DNA of 64,000 nucleotides from Actinoplanes italicus (GCF_003001815.1 NZ_PVMZ01000021.1:124001-188000), one strand, 5' to 3'. Shown: positions 22,717 through 32,085, numbered from the stretch's first letter. Numbers and translations: made by a program. Notes: generated from the sequence alone by a model not told the origin.

Positions 22717-24932
22717 TGGCTCCTCCCCCCGAGCACCCCGCGAAGCCGTCCGGGTCGGGTCGTCACCGCGCGCCGGACGGCGACGCCCAGACCGCATACA
22801 TCCCGCGTATCACCGATGCCTCCCCCGACGGCGTACCCGGCGGCCCGCTCGCGCCCCCGGTCGGCCTCGGCGGCAACGTCGACCCCCGGCCGCCCCGGTC
22901 GGCCGTGCCTCAGCCGTCCGCGGCCCCCGCGCCCGGCACCGGGCTCGACGAGATCGGCGCCGCGGCTGCGGCCGCCCGGCGACGGTCGGTGGAGCCTCCC
23001 GCCGCACCGGCGGACCCGGGCTTCGCCTTCTTCAGCGCAACGGCCCCCGAGAACGGCCTGAACGGCTCTACCGCGCCGCTCCCCGCCATGACCACCGGCC
23101 AGCCGCCCCGATCGCCCAGCGAGCCTCTGAGCGGCGCGCAAGCACCCGCCCCGTCGCCTCGCCCGGCTCCTCGACCGGCGGCCCACGCCGAACCGGTGTG
23201 GGACCCGGCGGTGACCGCCCGCATCGACACCTCCATGGCGCCCGTCGCAGCTCAGGCACCGGGCGCAGCCCATGCACCGATCGCAGCTCAAGCGCCGACC
23301 GCGCCTCCCGCTCGGACCGTCCCTTCCGCTCCGACCGCGCTCCCCGCTGCGACCGCGCCTCCCGCTCCGAGTCAGCCTTCCATGGCGGCTTCGACGCCGT
23401 CCCCGGCCTCGCCCCCGCCTGCGGTCGCGACTCCGGCCTCGCCCATGACTCCGGCCGCAGCTCCGGCTCCACCCATGACTCCGGCCGCAGCTCCGGCTCC
23501 GCCCATGACTCCGGCCGCGACTCCGGCTCCACCCATAGCTCCGGCCGCGACTCCGGCTCCACCCATGGCTCCGGCCGCGACTCCGGCTCCACCCATAGCT
23601 CCGGCCGCGACTCCGGCTCCACCCATGGCTCCGGCCGCGACTCCGGCTTCGCCCCTGGCTCCGGCCGCGACTCCGGCTTCGCCCCTGGCTCCGGCTCCGC
23701 AGATGCCAGGGGGATCCGCGGAGGCCTATGACGGTTCGACGACCGCCTGGGCGCCGGCGAACGATCAGCAGGGCCGGACTCGGCCGGGATGGGCGCGATC
23801 GGACAACGTCTGGCCCCCGCCGGAACGCCACAGCACCGCCACACCCCCGGCGGCCCCGGCCGACTGGCTACCCGCTCCGGCGGAGCCGGCAGCCGGGCCC
23901 GCACCCGCGTGGACGGCCGGACCGACCCGCGATCCGAGTGTCACGACGATCATCCGGACTGTCGACGCCCCCACCGGCATCCTGCCCACGCTTCCGCCGG
24001 CCAAGCCCGCCGGGGGCGCGCCCGGCGACGCGGCGCAGGCCGCACGGCAGGCCGCCGGCCCGGGTGCCGCTCTCGGCGCTGCCTCGGTGTCCCCGGCTCC
24101 CGCAGGAGCCCGTCCCGGTGCGGACGCGGAGTCCGACGCGTCCGAACCCGTCAAGGCGAAGCGGGGCGAACGCGTGGTCAAGCTCCGCCCGGAACAGACC
24201 GACGAGGGCTACAAGAGCGTCTACTCCGAGCTGACCCGGCCCACCATCGGCTCGCGAATCCGGACCGGCATTCGCACGTCCGGTGAGCTGATGATCACTT
24301 TCGGTCTGGTGGTGCTGCTCTTCGCCGGTTATCAGGTCTTCGGCAACTCGGCGGCGGTGGACGACGAGCAGGACCACCTCGCCGAGGAACTCGACCAGGC
24401 CTGGGCCGATCCGACGGTGGCTCCGACCGCGAGCGCCGCGGTCAAGGGGCCGAAAGCGCCCGGCGCCGGGCTCGTGGGACGGCTCTACATCCCGAAACTC
24501 GACAAGAAGTGGGTGGTCGTCGACGGCGTGCAGCCCGACGACATCCGGTACGCGCCTGGCCATTACCCGGAGACCGCGAAGCCCGGGCAGGTCGGCAACT
24601 TCTCGGTCGCCGGTCACCGGGTGCGGAAGATCTTCTGGCGGCTCGACGAGCTGAAGGACGGCGACGTCATCGGTGTCGAGACCCGCGACAGCTGGTACGT
24701 CTACCACGTCTACCAGCAGGAGGTCGTGAAACCGAACCAGGTCGAGGTGGTCGCCGCTGTCCCCGGCAAGCCCAAGGCCAAGCCGACGAAGGCGCTGCTA
24801 ACCCTGACCACCTGCAACCCGAAGTTCAACAACTACGAGCGGCTGATCATCCACGCCGAGCTGGTCAAGACGGTGCCCCGGGACCAGACCGTCACCGACG
24901 CCGGCATGCCGCCCGAGATGAAGGCGACCTGA
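22716..24932 (+). CDS. Class E sortase with long Pro/Ala-rich N-terminal region
   Basis: A 738-residue protein, over twice the usual sortase length. Residues 1-500 are a low-complexity Pro/Ala region, including nine 10-residue repeats (ATPAPPMAPA type). A single transmembrane helix (about 525-545, LMITFGLVVLLFAGYQVFG) precedes the sortase domain. Catalytic residues are His634 (SVAGHR), Cys700 (LTLTTC) and Arg709 (NNYERL). The CNPKF after the Cys and the TLTTC motif fit class E, which anchors LAxTG-type proteins or builds pili in actinobacteria. The N-terminal region is predicted to be cytoplasmic and disordered, and is rich in Thr/Ser that nearby kinases could modify. Substrates are not in this window. 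Confidence 0.88.
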   Translation: MAPPPEHPAKPSGSGRHRAPDGDAQTAYIPRITDASPDGVPGGPLAPPVGLGGNVDPRPPRSAVPQPSAAPAPGTGLDEIGAAAAAARRRSVEPPAAPADPGFAFFSATAPENGLNGSTAPLPAMTTGQPPRSPSEPLSGAQAPAPSPRPAPRPAAHAEPVWDPAVTARIDTSMAPVAAQAPGAAHAPIAAQAPTAPPARTVPSAPTALPAATAPPAPSQPSMAASTPSPASPPPAVATPASPMTPAAAPAPPMTPAAAPAPPMTPAATPAPPIAPAATPAPPMAPAATPAPPIAPAATPAPPMAPAATPASPLAPAATPASPLAPAPQMPGGSAEAYDGSTTAWAPANDQQGRTRPGWARSDNVWPPPERHSTATPPAAPADWLPAPAEPAAGPAPAWTAGPTRDPSVTTIIRTVDAPTGILPTLPPAKPAGGAPGDAAQAARQAAGPGAALGAASVSPAPAGARPGADAESDASEPVKAKRGERVVKLRPEQTDEGYKSVYSELTRPTIGSRIRTGIRTSGELMITFGLVVLLFAGYQVFGNSAAVDDEQDHLAEELDQAWADPTVAPTASAAVKGPKAPGAGLVGRLYIPKLDKKWVVVDGVQPDDIRYAPGHYPETAKPGQVGNFSVAGHRVRKIFWRLDELKDGDVIGVETRDSWYVYHVYQQEVVKPNQVEVVAAVPGKPKAKPTKALLTLTTCNPKFNNYERLIIHAELVKTVPRDQTVTDAGMPPEMKAT
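23427..23696. repeat. Nine 30-bp coding tandem repeats
   Basis: Nine units of GCGACTCCGGCTCCACCCAT plus GGCTCCGGCC, each encoding ATPAPPMAPA with variants (AAPAPPMTPA, ATPAPPIAPA, ATPASPLAPA). Units 4-7 alternate ATAGCT and ATGGCT in a higher-order pattern, a sign of recent unit duplication. Located in the cytoplasmic region of the sortase. Confidence 0.93.
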
Positions 24933-24937
24933 CGGCG

Positions 24938-25201
24938 ATGTACGCGTGGATCTGGCGCAAGTTCCCCGGCGGCGTCTGGAGCAAGCTGACCTTCTCGCTG
25001 GTGCTCGTCTCAGCGGTCGGCACCCTGCTCTGGTACGTGATCTTCCCGTGGGCGACGCCGCTGCTGCCGTTCGATGACGTGCAGGTCGAGGCCGGCACCG
25101 GGCAGGACGCCGGTGGCGCCATCCCCGGTGACGAGGGCGCCGCGGAAGAACCGCCCTACAGCACCACCTCCAACCAGCCCAAGCCGAGCCCCAGCAGGTG
25201 A
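24938..25201 (+). CDS. Small single-pass membrane protein, 87 residues
   Basis: An 87-residue protein that starts MYAWIWRKFPGGVWSKL, a basic amphipathic N-terminus, followed by one transmembrane helix (about residues 18-42, LTFSLVLVSAVGTLLWYVIF). The acidic extracellular tail (EVEAGTG to PYSTTSNQPKPSPSR) is short and probably disordered. I do not recognise a named family. It lies five bases after the sortase stop and five bases before the trpG start, so it is clearly in the same operon and may be a small partner of the sortase or of the division machinery. Confidence 0.8.
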   Translation: MYAWIWRKFPGGVWSKLTFSLVLVSAVGTLLWYVIFPWATPLLPFDDVQVEAGTGQDAGGAIPGDEGAAEEPPYSTTSNQPKPSPSR

Positions 25202-25205
25202 TGAC

Positions 25206-25856
25206 GTGCGCATTCTGGTGATCGACAATTACGACTCGTTCGTCTTCAACCTCGTTCAGTACCTCGGCCAGCTCGGCGCCGAGTGCGAGGTGCGCCGCAA
25301 CGACGAGATCTCGGTCGCTGACGTCGGCTCATTCGGTGCGGCCGGCATCCTGCTCTCGCCCGGTCCGGGCGAGCCGACCCGCGCCGGGATCATGATGGAC
25401 GTGATCCGGGAGTACGCCGGGAAGATCCCGATGTTCGGCGTCTGCCTCGGTCATCAGGCGATCGGGGCGGCGTTCGGGGCCACTGTCACCCGCGCCCCCG
25501 AACTGCTGCACGGCAAGACCTCCGAGGTGCACCACAAGGGCGTCGGTGTGCTCGCCGGGCTGCCCGACCCGTTCACCGCCACCCGCTACCACTCCCTCGC
25601 CGTTCTGCCGGAGACGCTGCCCGCCGAGATCGAGGTGACCGGGACGACCGAGTCCGGCGTGGTCATGGCGATGCGTCACCGTGAGCTGCCGATCGAGGGT
25701 GTGCAGTTCCACCCCGAGTCGGTGCTGACCGAGGGCGGTCACACCATGCTGGCCAACTGGCTGGCCTCCTGTGGCCTGCCCTCCGCACTGGAGAAGGCGC
25801 CGGAGCTGGCCGCCGAGGTGGAGACCCGCCGCCGGGCCGCGTTCGCCACCGCGTGA
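25206..25856 (+). CDS. trpG: Anthranilate/aminodeoxychorismate synthase glutamine amidotransferase subunit
   Basis: A 216-residue class I glutamine amidotransferase. The N-terminus MRILVIDNYDSFVFNLVQYL and LSPGPGEP, the nucleophile motif FGVCLGHQAIG and the His/Glu pair in GVQFHPESVLTEGG are all present. It supplies ammonia to TrpE or PabB to make anthranilate or aminodeoxychorismate; either or both partners are possible (TrpG/PabA), and neither is nearby. The GTG start is five bases past the preceding stop. A terminator between trpG and pknB follows. Confidence 0.95.
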   Translation: MRILVIDNYDSFVFNLVQYLGQLGAECEVRRNDEISVADVGSFGAAGILLSPGPGEPTRAGIMMDVIREYAGKIPMFGVCLGHQAIGAAFGATVTRAPELLHGKTSEVHHKGVGVLAGLPDPFTATRYHSLAVLPETLPAEIEVTGTTESGVVMAMRHRELPIEGVQFHPESVLTEGGHTMLANWLASCGLPSALEKAPELAAEVETRRRAAFATA

Positions 25857-25873
25857 TCCGCTGATCCACGAGA

Positions 25874-25905
25874 AAGGCCGGTGACCCGAGAGGGTCACCG
25901 GCCTT
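25874..25905. terminator. Bidirectional terminator between trpG and pknB
   Basis: A 14-bp perfect stem (AAGGCCGGTGACCC and complement) with a four-base loop GAGA, between the convergent trpG and pknB genes. Confidence 0.9.
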
Positions 25906-25927
25906 CGCCGTCTCTGCGCGCGGCGGG

Positions 25928-27691
25928 TTACTCGCCCTCGCCGCCACCCTCACCGGTGCCGGTGGAGCCGCTCGGATCCGGGTTCGGGTTGGCCTCCTGG
26001 ATGACCTGGAGCTGGATCTTGGTGTTCTTCTTGACCTCTTTGCCGGCCTTGGTGAGCTGCTTGATGACCGTGCCGGGCTCGCCGTCGACCAGCACGAAGA
26101 CGGGCTCGGCGATCAGGCCCTCGCGCTCGAGCAGTACCTGAGCCGTCTCGAACGTCTCGTTCTCGACGTCGGGCACCTTCACCAGCTCACCGTTCGAAAC
26201 GGTCAGGGTGATCTTGGTGCCGGGGTCGACCTCCTGGCCCGCCTTCTCGACCTCGAGGACCTCGTCCTTCTTGGCCGCGTCGTCGACCGACCGGGTCTCG
26301 GGGATCAGTCCCAGCTCCCGCAACCGGGCCTCAGCCGAACTGGCGGAGTTACCGATCAGGTCCTTCGGCACCGTGACCGGATCCGGCGCGGTGCAGACCG
26401 TGTAGGTGACCTTGTCGGTGAGCTGCACCGTGGTGCCCTCGAGCGGGTTCTGCGTGACGATCGTGCCGTCACAGCCCTTCTTCGTCTCGGGCTTTCCGGC
26501 CGTGACGTTGGTGAAGCCGGCTGCGGTGAGCTGCTTCTCCGCCGCGTCGGGTTTCAACCCCTCGATCCGGATCATCGCGGTCTTCGCCGGCTCGTTGGTC
26601 GTCGGAGTCTTCTTGTCTTCGCCGGACATCGCCAGCGCGACGCCGAGGACCACCACGACGAGCACCGCGAGACCCGCGACCACGGCCATCACCCACGAGG
26701 ACCGGCTCTCCGGTTTCTGCGGAGGAGCCATCGTCGCCGGGATCGGCCGCTGCATCGTGGTGGCGCCCTGCGGCTGCCACTGGCGGGGGCCGCCCTGCAT
26801 CGCGACGGTCTCGGCCTGGTTCATCACCGGGGTGGCCATCACCGGACGGCCGGAGACGGCACGCAGCGCGTCGGCGCGCATCTCCTGGGAGCTCTGGTAA
26901 CGGTTGAGCGGGTTCTTGGAGAGCGCCTTCAGGACGATCGCGTCGACGTCCGGCGGAACCTCCCGGTTGATCGAGCTCGGGACCCTCGGCTCTTCGCGGA
27001 CGTGCTGGTAAGCCACGCTCACCGGGCTGTCGCCGACGAACGGCGGGTGGCCGATGACCAGCTCGAAGAGGACACAGCCGGCCGCGTACACATCGGAGCG
27101 GGCGTCGACCGACTCGCCACGTGCCTGCTCGGGTGACAGATATTGCGCCGTGCCGATGACCGCGCTGGTCTGCGTCATCGTGGTGGCACCGCTGGCCAGG
27201 GCCCGCGCGATGCCGAAGTCCATCACCTTGACCTGGCCGTTCTGCGTGATCATCACGTTGCCGGGCTTGATGTCCCGGTGGATGATCCCGTGCCGGTGGC
27301 TGAACTCCAGAGCCGCGCAGATGTCGGCGGTGATCTCCAGGGCGCGGCGTGGCTGCAGCCGCTGCTCCTGGGCGAGGACCTCCTTGAGGGTCCGCCCGTT
27401 GACGAACTCCATCACGATGAACGGAAGTTTCTCCCCGGTCGCGGAGATCTCCTCGCCCGTGTCGTAGACGGCGACGATCGCGGGGTGGTTCAGGGCGGCG
27501 GAGTTCTGGGCCTCACGACGGAACCGCTCCTGGAAGGTGGCGTCACGGGCCAGATCCGTCCGGAGCATCTTGATGGCCACGTCGCGGCCGAGGCGAAGGT
27601 CACGGCCGCGGTGCACCTCGGCCATGCCGCCGTAGCCGAGCAGCTCGCCGACCTGATACCTGCCACCGAGCAGGCGGGCCTGGGCCGTCAT
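25928..27691 (-). CDS. pknB: Ser/Thr protein kinase PknB with PASTA domains
   Basis: A 587-residue membrane kinase. The N-terminal kinase domain has the P-loop LLGYGGMAEV, Lys41, the HRDIKPGN catalytic loop (Asp140) and DFG at 158-160. The activation loop MTQTSAVIGTAQYLSPEQ holds Thr173 and Thr175, equivalent to the autophosphorylated pair in mycobacterial PknB. One helix (about 333-355) leads to three extracellular PASTA domains that bind muropeptides/lipid II, against four in M. tuberculosis. It regulates cell wall synthesis and division. The ATG overlaps the pknA stop (ATGA). It is the last gene of the fhaA-fhaB-pstP-rodA-pbpA-pknA-pknB operon. Confidence 0.97.
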   Translation of the reverse strand: MTAQARLLGGRYQVGELLGYGGMAEVHRGRDLRLGRDVAIKMLRTDLARDATFQERFRREAQNSAALNHPAIVAVYDTGEEISATGEKLPFIVMEFVNGRTLKEVLAQEQRLQPRRALEITADICAALEFSHRHGIIHRDIKPGNVMITQNGQVKVMDFGIARALASGATTMTQTSAVIGTAQYLSPEQARGESVDARSDVYAAGCVLFELVIGHPPFVGDSPVSVAYQHVREEPRVPSSINREVPPDVDAIVLKALSKNPLNRYQSSQEMRADALRAVSGRPVMATPVMNQAETVAMQGGPRQWQPQGATTMQRPIPATMAPPQKPESRSSWVMAVVAGLAVLVVVVLGVALAMSGEDKKTPTTNEPAKTAMIRIEGLKPDAAEKQLTAAGFTNVTAGKPETKKGCDGTIVTQNPLEGTTVQLTDKVTYTVCTAPDPVTVPKDLIGNSASSAEARLRELGLIPETRSVDDAAKKDEVLEVEKAGQEVDPGTKITLTVSNGELVKVPDVENETFETAQVLLEREGLIAEPVFVLVDGEPGTVIKQLTKAGKEVKKNTKIQLQVIQEANPNPDPSGSTGTGEGGGEGE

Positions 27692-29055
27692 AACGTCTGT
27701 CGTCCTTCGTTCGGTCGGAACCGGCCGAGCTGGGCATCGGCCTTCATAAGACGGTACGACGCCACCGACACAGGGTCGACGACCACGCCCGAGCGGAGGA
27801 TAGCCTCAGAGCTGCTGTGATGACCCAGCGTGCTGCCTGAGGCGTTGTTCTCGTTGTTTTGTCGTAACAGGAAAGAGATGACACCGGCGCAGAGCAGCAC
27901 CAGCAGCGCCAGCACCACGGCCAGAACAACCAGGACCTGACGGCCGAACGAGCTCTCCTGCTTCGGAGCCGGAGCGGGAGCGTGGTACGCGTTGACCGGC
28001 GGACCCGACTGCGGACGGTAGGGCGGAGGTGCCGGCGGCGACATCGGCTGCGCCATCTGCGGCGGCGACGGGACCGACGCCGCGCCCCGGGCGCCCGACA
28101 CGGGCCGCTGCGGGACCGCCGCCCGGGCAGCGCCCGAGGTGGGACCACCCGACTGCGGACGGTTCGGCGGTGCGCTCGTCGGCCGCGAGTTGTGCACCGG
28201 CGGGGGAGCCTGCTGGGCGACCGGCTGCTGGGCGGTGGTCAGCGAGGACGCCGCCTGCCGGGCCACCGCGGCCATCGCCGACGCGCTCGGCCAGCGAGCG
28301 GCCGGGTCCTTGGCCATGGCCCGTTCCACGATCGCGCGGACCGCGGGCGGGATGTCGGCGGGCAGCGCGCGGGGAGTCTCCCGGACGTGCTTCATCGCGA
28401 TCTCGATCGGGGTGGCCCCGTCGAACGGGCGATGGCCGGAGAGGCACTGGTACGCGACGACGCCGAGGGCGTACACATCGGACGCGGCGGTCGCGACGTC
28501 ACCAGCGGCCTGCTCCGGAGAGATGTAGGACGCCGTGCCGAGCACCGCGCCGGCCACGGTCAGCTGCCCGACCAGGGCGGAACGGGCGATACCGAAGTCC
28601 GTCAGGACCAGGGTGCCGTTCGGGCGTACCAGAAGATTGCCCGGTTTGACGTCGCGGTGGACGATGCCGTTGCCGTGCGCCGCCTGCAACGCGTCGGCGG
28701 CCTGAGCGACCAGCGCCATGGTGCGCGCCGGAGTCAGGCGGCCGACCCGGCTCAGCGTGCGGGAGAGCGCGTCACCCTCCACGTACTCCATGACCAGGAA
28801 GGCGATCTCCTGGTCACTGCCGTAGTCGTAGACGTCCACGACGCCGGGGTGGTTGATGGTCGCCATCGTGCGCGCCTCGCCCCGGAACCGTTCGGCGAAG
28901 CCGGGTTCGTCGAGCAGAGCGGGCAGCAGGATCTTGACGGCGACCGTACGGCCGAGCACGTCGTCGATGCCTCGCCAGACATCACCCATGCCGCCACCGG
29001 CGATCCGCTCCTCCAAGCGGTATCGCCCACCGAGCATGACCCCTGGGCGGATCAT
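27688..29055 (-). CDS. pknA: Ser/Thr protein kinase PknA
   Basis: A 455-residue kinase of the PknA group. The catalytic domain shows the glycine loop IAGGGMGDV, VAVKILLPAL (Lys), HRDVKPGN and LTDFGIARSA, with activation loop VAGAVLGTASYISPEQAAG. A Pro/Gln-rich juxtamembrane segment of about 90 residues (270-360) precedes a single helix (VLVVLAVVLALLVLLCAGVI), and the external C-terminus is short without PASTA repeats. It partners PknB in control of growth and shape. It starts two bases after the pbpA stop (TGACATG), and its TGA overlaps the pknB ATG. Confidence 0.96.
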   Translation of the reverse strand: MIRPGVMLGGRYRLEERIAGGGMGDVWRGIDDVLGRTVAVKILLPALLDEPGFAERFRGEARTMATINHPGVVDVYDYGSDQEIAFLVMEYVEGDALSRTLSRVGRLTPARTMALVAQAADALQAAHGNGIVHRDVKPGNLLVRPNGTLVLTDFGIARSALVGQLTVAGAVLGTASYISPEQAAGDVATAASDVYALGVVAYQCLSGHRPFDGATPIEIAMKHVRETPRALPADIPPAVRAIVERAMAKDPAARWPSASAMAAVARQAASSLTTAQQPVAQQAPPPVHNSRPTSAPPNRPQSGGPTSGAARAAVPQRPVSGARGAASVPSPPQMAQPMSPPAPPPYRPQSGPPVNAYHAPAPAPKQESSFGRQVLVVLAVVLALLVLLCAGVISFLLRQNNENNASGSTLGHHSSSEAILRSGVVVDPVSVASYRLMKADAQLGRFRPNEGRQTL

Positions 29056-29056
29056 G

Positions 29057-30559
29057 TCAGTCCCCTCCCCGGCCGGCGGCCTTCATGATTTCCCCGGCGA
29101 TGCGGGCTGCCTCGGCACTCGCATGACCACCGGGCACGTTCTCCAGCATGACGCACACCGCGGACACCGCCTTACCGTCCTTGTCGTACGCGAACCCGAT
29201 GAACCATCCGTGGTCGTCGGCTCCCTCGGCGTTCTGCGCGGTGCCGGTCTTGCCTCCGACGCTGAAGCCACTGATCTTGGCATTCTTACCGGTGCCGTTC
29301 TGAACGACACTGATCATCATCTCCCGGAGGCCGCCGGCGACGTCCGAGGTGACCGGCTCGCGCAGGACCTTCGGCTTGGCGGTGTAGATCGACCGCCGAT
29401 CCGAGTCCAGTTGCTGTTGCACCAGGTAGGGCCGCATCTGCTTGCCGTCGTTGGCCACCGTGGCGGCGATCAGCGCGCCCTGCAGCGGGGTCATCCGCAC
29501 GTCACGCTGGCCGAGCGACGACTGGGCGAGTGCCGCCTTGTCGACGCTGCCGTCCTGGTTGGCGATCGCGCCGGTCCGGCTGGCCGCCACGCTGAGGCCC
29601 GTGTTCAGGTCCTCCAGGTCTCCTACACGGAGCGACTCGTCCTCGAAGCCGAACTTCTTCGCTGTGTCAATCACCACATCGCGGCCGAGCTTCACGCCCA
29701 TCCTCGAGTACGCGGTGTTACAGCTCGTGGTGAGGGCTTCCTTGAGAGTGATCTCGCCGCCGGGGCAGACCTCGTCCGCGGAGTTGCGGATCGTGGCACC
29801 GCCCTCCTGGTAGACGGCGCCCGCCGGGACCTCGGTGTCGAGTTTGTAGGCACCGGACTCCAGCGCCGCCGCCGAGATGATCACCTTGAAGACCGAGCCG
29901 GGCGGCAGGGTGCTCGCAACAGCCCGGTTCAGCAGCGGCTGGCCCTTCTCCGAGTCGAGCTTCCGGTACTCCGCCACCGCGATCTTGTCGTCGTGGCTGG
30001 CCAGCGGATTCGGGTCGTAGCTCGGCATCGAGACCATCGCCTGGACCGCCCCGGTGGTCGGGTCGATCGCGACCGCCGCGCCCCGCTTGACCCCACGCTC
30101 GTTGTTGACCATCTCCTTCCAGGCCTTCTCCTGGGCAGCCGGGATCAACGACAGCACGATGTTGCCGCCACCGGTCTTGTCACCGGTGAACATGTCGCTG
30201 ACCCGGTCCGCGAAGAGCTTGTCGCTGGAGCCGGAGAGGATGTCGTTCTCGAAGTTCTCGACACCGGTCGCACCGAGGTTGACCGGCTTGTAGCCGATGA
30301 CCGGCGCGTAGATCTCCTTCTTCGGGTAGATCCGCTGGTACTTCAGCTCGCCCTCGGTCTCGGTGTTCGAGGCCAGCGTCTGACCGCCGGCCTCGATCGC
30401 GCCGCGGGGGCGTTCGTACTCGGCGACCTGGACCCGGTTGTTACGCGGGTCGGTGCGGTAGTCGTCGGCTTTGTAGGCCTGGACCCAGTTCAACTTGCCG
30501 AAGACCAGGGCGAACAGGACGAGGACGACGACGCCGGCACGTCGGAGAGGGGCGTTCAC
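29057..30559 (-). CDS. pbpA: Penicillin-binding protein PbpA (class B transpeptidase)
   Basis: A 500-residue class B PBP with one N-terminal helix (VVVLVLFALVFGKLNW). The transpeptidase motifs are SVFK with Ser222 and Lys225, SCN at 279-281 and KTGTAQ near 424. The serine number matches the catalytic Ser222 of M. tuberculosis PbpA. It cross-links septal or polar peptidoglycan together with RodA, which is encoded just upstream with an ATGA overlap. PknB phosphorylates the mycobacterial orthologue. All catalytic motifs are intact. Confidence 0.97.
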   Translation of the reverse strand: MNAPLRRAGVVVLVLFALVFGKLNWVQAYKADDYRTDPRNNRVQVAEYERPRGAIEAGGQTLASNTETEGELKYQRIYPKKEIYAPVIGYKPVNLGATGVENFENDILSGSSDKLFADRVSDMFTGDKTGGGNIVLSLIPAAQEKAWKEMVNNERGVKRGAAVAIDPTTGAVQAMVSMPSYDPNPLASHDDKIAVAEYRKLDSEKGQPLLNRAVASTLPPGSVFKVIISAAALESGAYKLDTEVPAGAVYQEGGATIRNSADEVCPGGEITLKEALTTSCNTAYSRMGVKLGRDVVIDTAKKFGFEDESLRVGDLEDLNTGLSVAASRTGAIANQDGSVDKAALAQSSLGQRDVRMTPLQGALIAATVANDGKQMRPYLVQQQLDSDRRSIYTAKPKVLREPVTSDVAGGLREMMISVVQNGTGKNAKISGFSVGGKTGTAQNAEGADDHGWFIGFAYDKDGKAVSAVCVMLENVPGGHASAEAARIAGEIMKAAGRGGD

Positions 30560-32058
30560 GGCTTGATCACCTCCGTCATGGCGCCGTGCAACTGGGTGGG
30601 TGCCTTCTTGGGCCCGCCGGCCCGTTCAGCGGGAGTGTTCGCGGGACGCCGTGCGGCGTCCGAGATCCGTAGCAGCATGGCGATCAACAACCAGTTCGCC
30701 ATCAGGGACGAACCACCGGCCGAGAGGAACGGGGTGGTCTGACCCGTCAGCGGGATCAGGCCGGTGATGCCACCGAGGATGACGAAGAGCTGCAGGCCCA
30801 GAGTGAACGCGAGACCACCGGCGACGAGCTTGCCGAACGAGTCCCGGACCGCCAGGGCCGCGTGCAGGCCGCGCTCCACGATCAGCAGGTAGATGATCAG
30901 GATCGCGGAGAGACCGAAGAGACCGATCTCCTCACCGAGGCCGGCGAAGATGAAGTCGGTCCGGACCTCCGGCACCTTGCCCGGTGATCCGGCGCCCGGG
31001 CCGGTGCCGAACAGCCCGCCCGTGCCCAGACCGAGCAGACCCTGCACGAGCTGGTAGCTGTTGCCGCTCTCCCGTGTGTAGTTCTCCTGGGAGAACGGGT
31101 CGAGCCAGAGCTCGGCGCGGTCGTAGAAGTTCGCGAAGGGGCCGCCGATCGCGGCGCCCAGCAGGTAGGCGACGTAGACGCCGCCGAAGAACAGGAGCAG
31201 GCCGATGATCAGCCAGCTGGACCGCTCGGTCGCGACGTAGAGCGTCACGACGAAGAGACCGAAGTAGAGCAGCGCGGTGCCGAGGTCCTTCTCGAAGACC
31301 AGGACCAGGAGGCTGAACAGCCAGACCGTCAGAACCGGGCCGAGGTCACGGCCGCGCGGGAAGTCGATGCCCAGGAACCGGTGGCTGGCCAGCGACAGCA
31401 CCTCGCGCTTGCGGACCAGGTAGTACGCGAAGAACGAGACCAGTGCGAGCTTGGCGAACTCACCGGGCTGGATCGAGAACGCACCGAACTTGATCCAGAT
31501 CTTCGCGCCGTTGACCTCGGAGTAGTCCTCCGGGAGCACGGCCGGGATCATCATCAGCACGATGCCGACCAGGCCGAGCGTGTAGGCGTACCGCGAAATG
31601 ATCTTGTGATCGCGCAGCACGAGCAGCAGCACCGAGGCCAGCACCAGCGACAGCAATGTCCAGGCCAGCTGACGGCCACTGGTGTCGGCGAAGAGCCCCG
31701 GCTCGGGCGTCTCCTGCGCGATGGCCCGGGCGATGTCGAGCCGGCGCAGGAACGCCACCCCGATACCGTTGATCAGGGCCACCGCGGGCAGCAGCACCGG
31801 GTCGGCGTACGGCGCGGTGAACCGAACCACCATGTGCAGGCCGAGGAACAGCGTTCCGATCAGTGCGGCCGGCAACCAGAAGCCCGGCCGGATCTCATCG
31901 AACTGGTTGGCCTCCACCGTCGCACCGAACGCCGCGACGAGCAGCATGGCGAACACCAGCAGCCCGAGCTCGGCGTTGCGGCGGGTCTTCAATCCCCGGA
32001 TACGCGACATCTCGCCCGTGGAGGTGGGCGTGGGAGCCGGTACGGCGGACGCGGTCAA
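30556..32058 (-). CDS. rodA: SEDS-family glycosyltransferase RodA (FtsW/RodA/SpoVE)
   Basis: A 500-residue polytopic protein with about 12 helices. SEDS landmarks include GAKIWIKFGAFSIQPGEFAKL, the loop LAPYGAGS-like region GTGPGAGSPGKVPEVRTDFI and the catalytic-type segment FAGLGEEIGLFG with the invariant acidic residues. It polymerises lipid II glycan strands with PbpA. It starts at TTG 32058, preceded by GGGGAAA, because no ATG or GTG is available before the first helix. Its last bases overlap pbpA (ATGA). Confidence 0.95.
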   Translation of the reverse strand: MTASAVPAPTPTSTGEMSRIRGLKTRRNAELGLLVFAMLLVAAFGATVEANQFDEIRPGFWLPAALIGTLFLGLHMVVRFTAPYADPVLLPAVALINGIGVAFLRRLDIARAIAQETPEPGLFADTSGRQLAWTLLSLVLASVLLLVLRDHKIISRYAYTLGLVGIVLMMIPAVLPEDYSEVNGAKIWIKFGAFSIQPGEFAKLALVSFFAYYLVRKREVLSLASHRFLGIDFPRGRDLGPVLTVWLFSLLVLVFEKDLGTALLYFGLFVVTLYVATERSSWLIIGLLLFFGGVYVAYLLGAAIGGPFANFYDRAELWLDPFSQENYTRESGNSYQLVQGLLGLGTGGLFGTGPGAGSPGKVPEVRTDFIFAGLGEEIGLFGLSAILIIYLLIVERGLHAALAVRDSFGKLVAGGLAFTLGLQLFVILGGITGLIPLTGQTTPFLSAGGSSLMANWLLIAMLLRISDAARRPANTPAERAGGPKKAPTQLHGAMTEVIKP

Positions 32059-32085
32059 GAATTTCCCCAGACGTGTAGGCCGTGC

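Noticed and set aside
21882..24932. One long frame joining DUF881 region and sortase
   Set aside because: The first part is a different reading frame from the DUF881 gene. The sortase starts at 22716 where the DUF881 stop overlaps its ATG.
28853..30742. Long plus-strand open frame (about 629 codons) opposite pbpA/pknA
   Set aside because: It is the antisense shadow of high-GC genes with clear catalytic motifs, has no motif of its own and no ribosome site.
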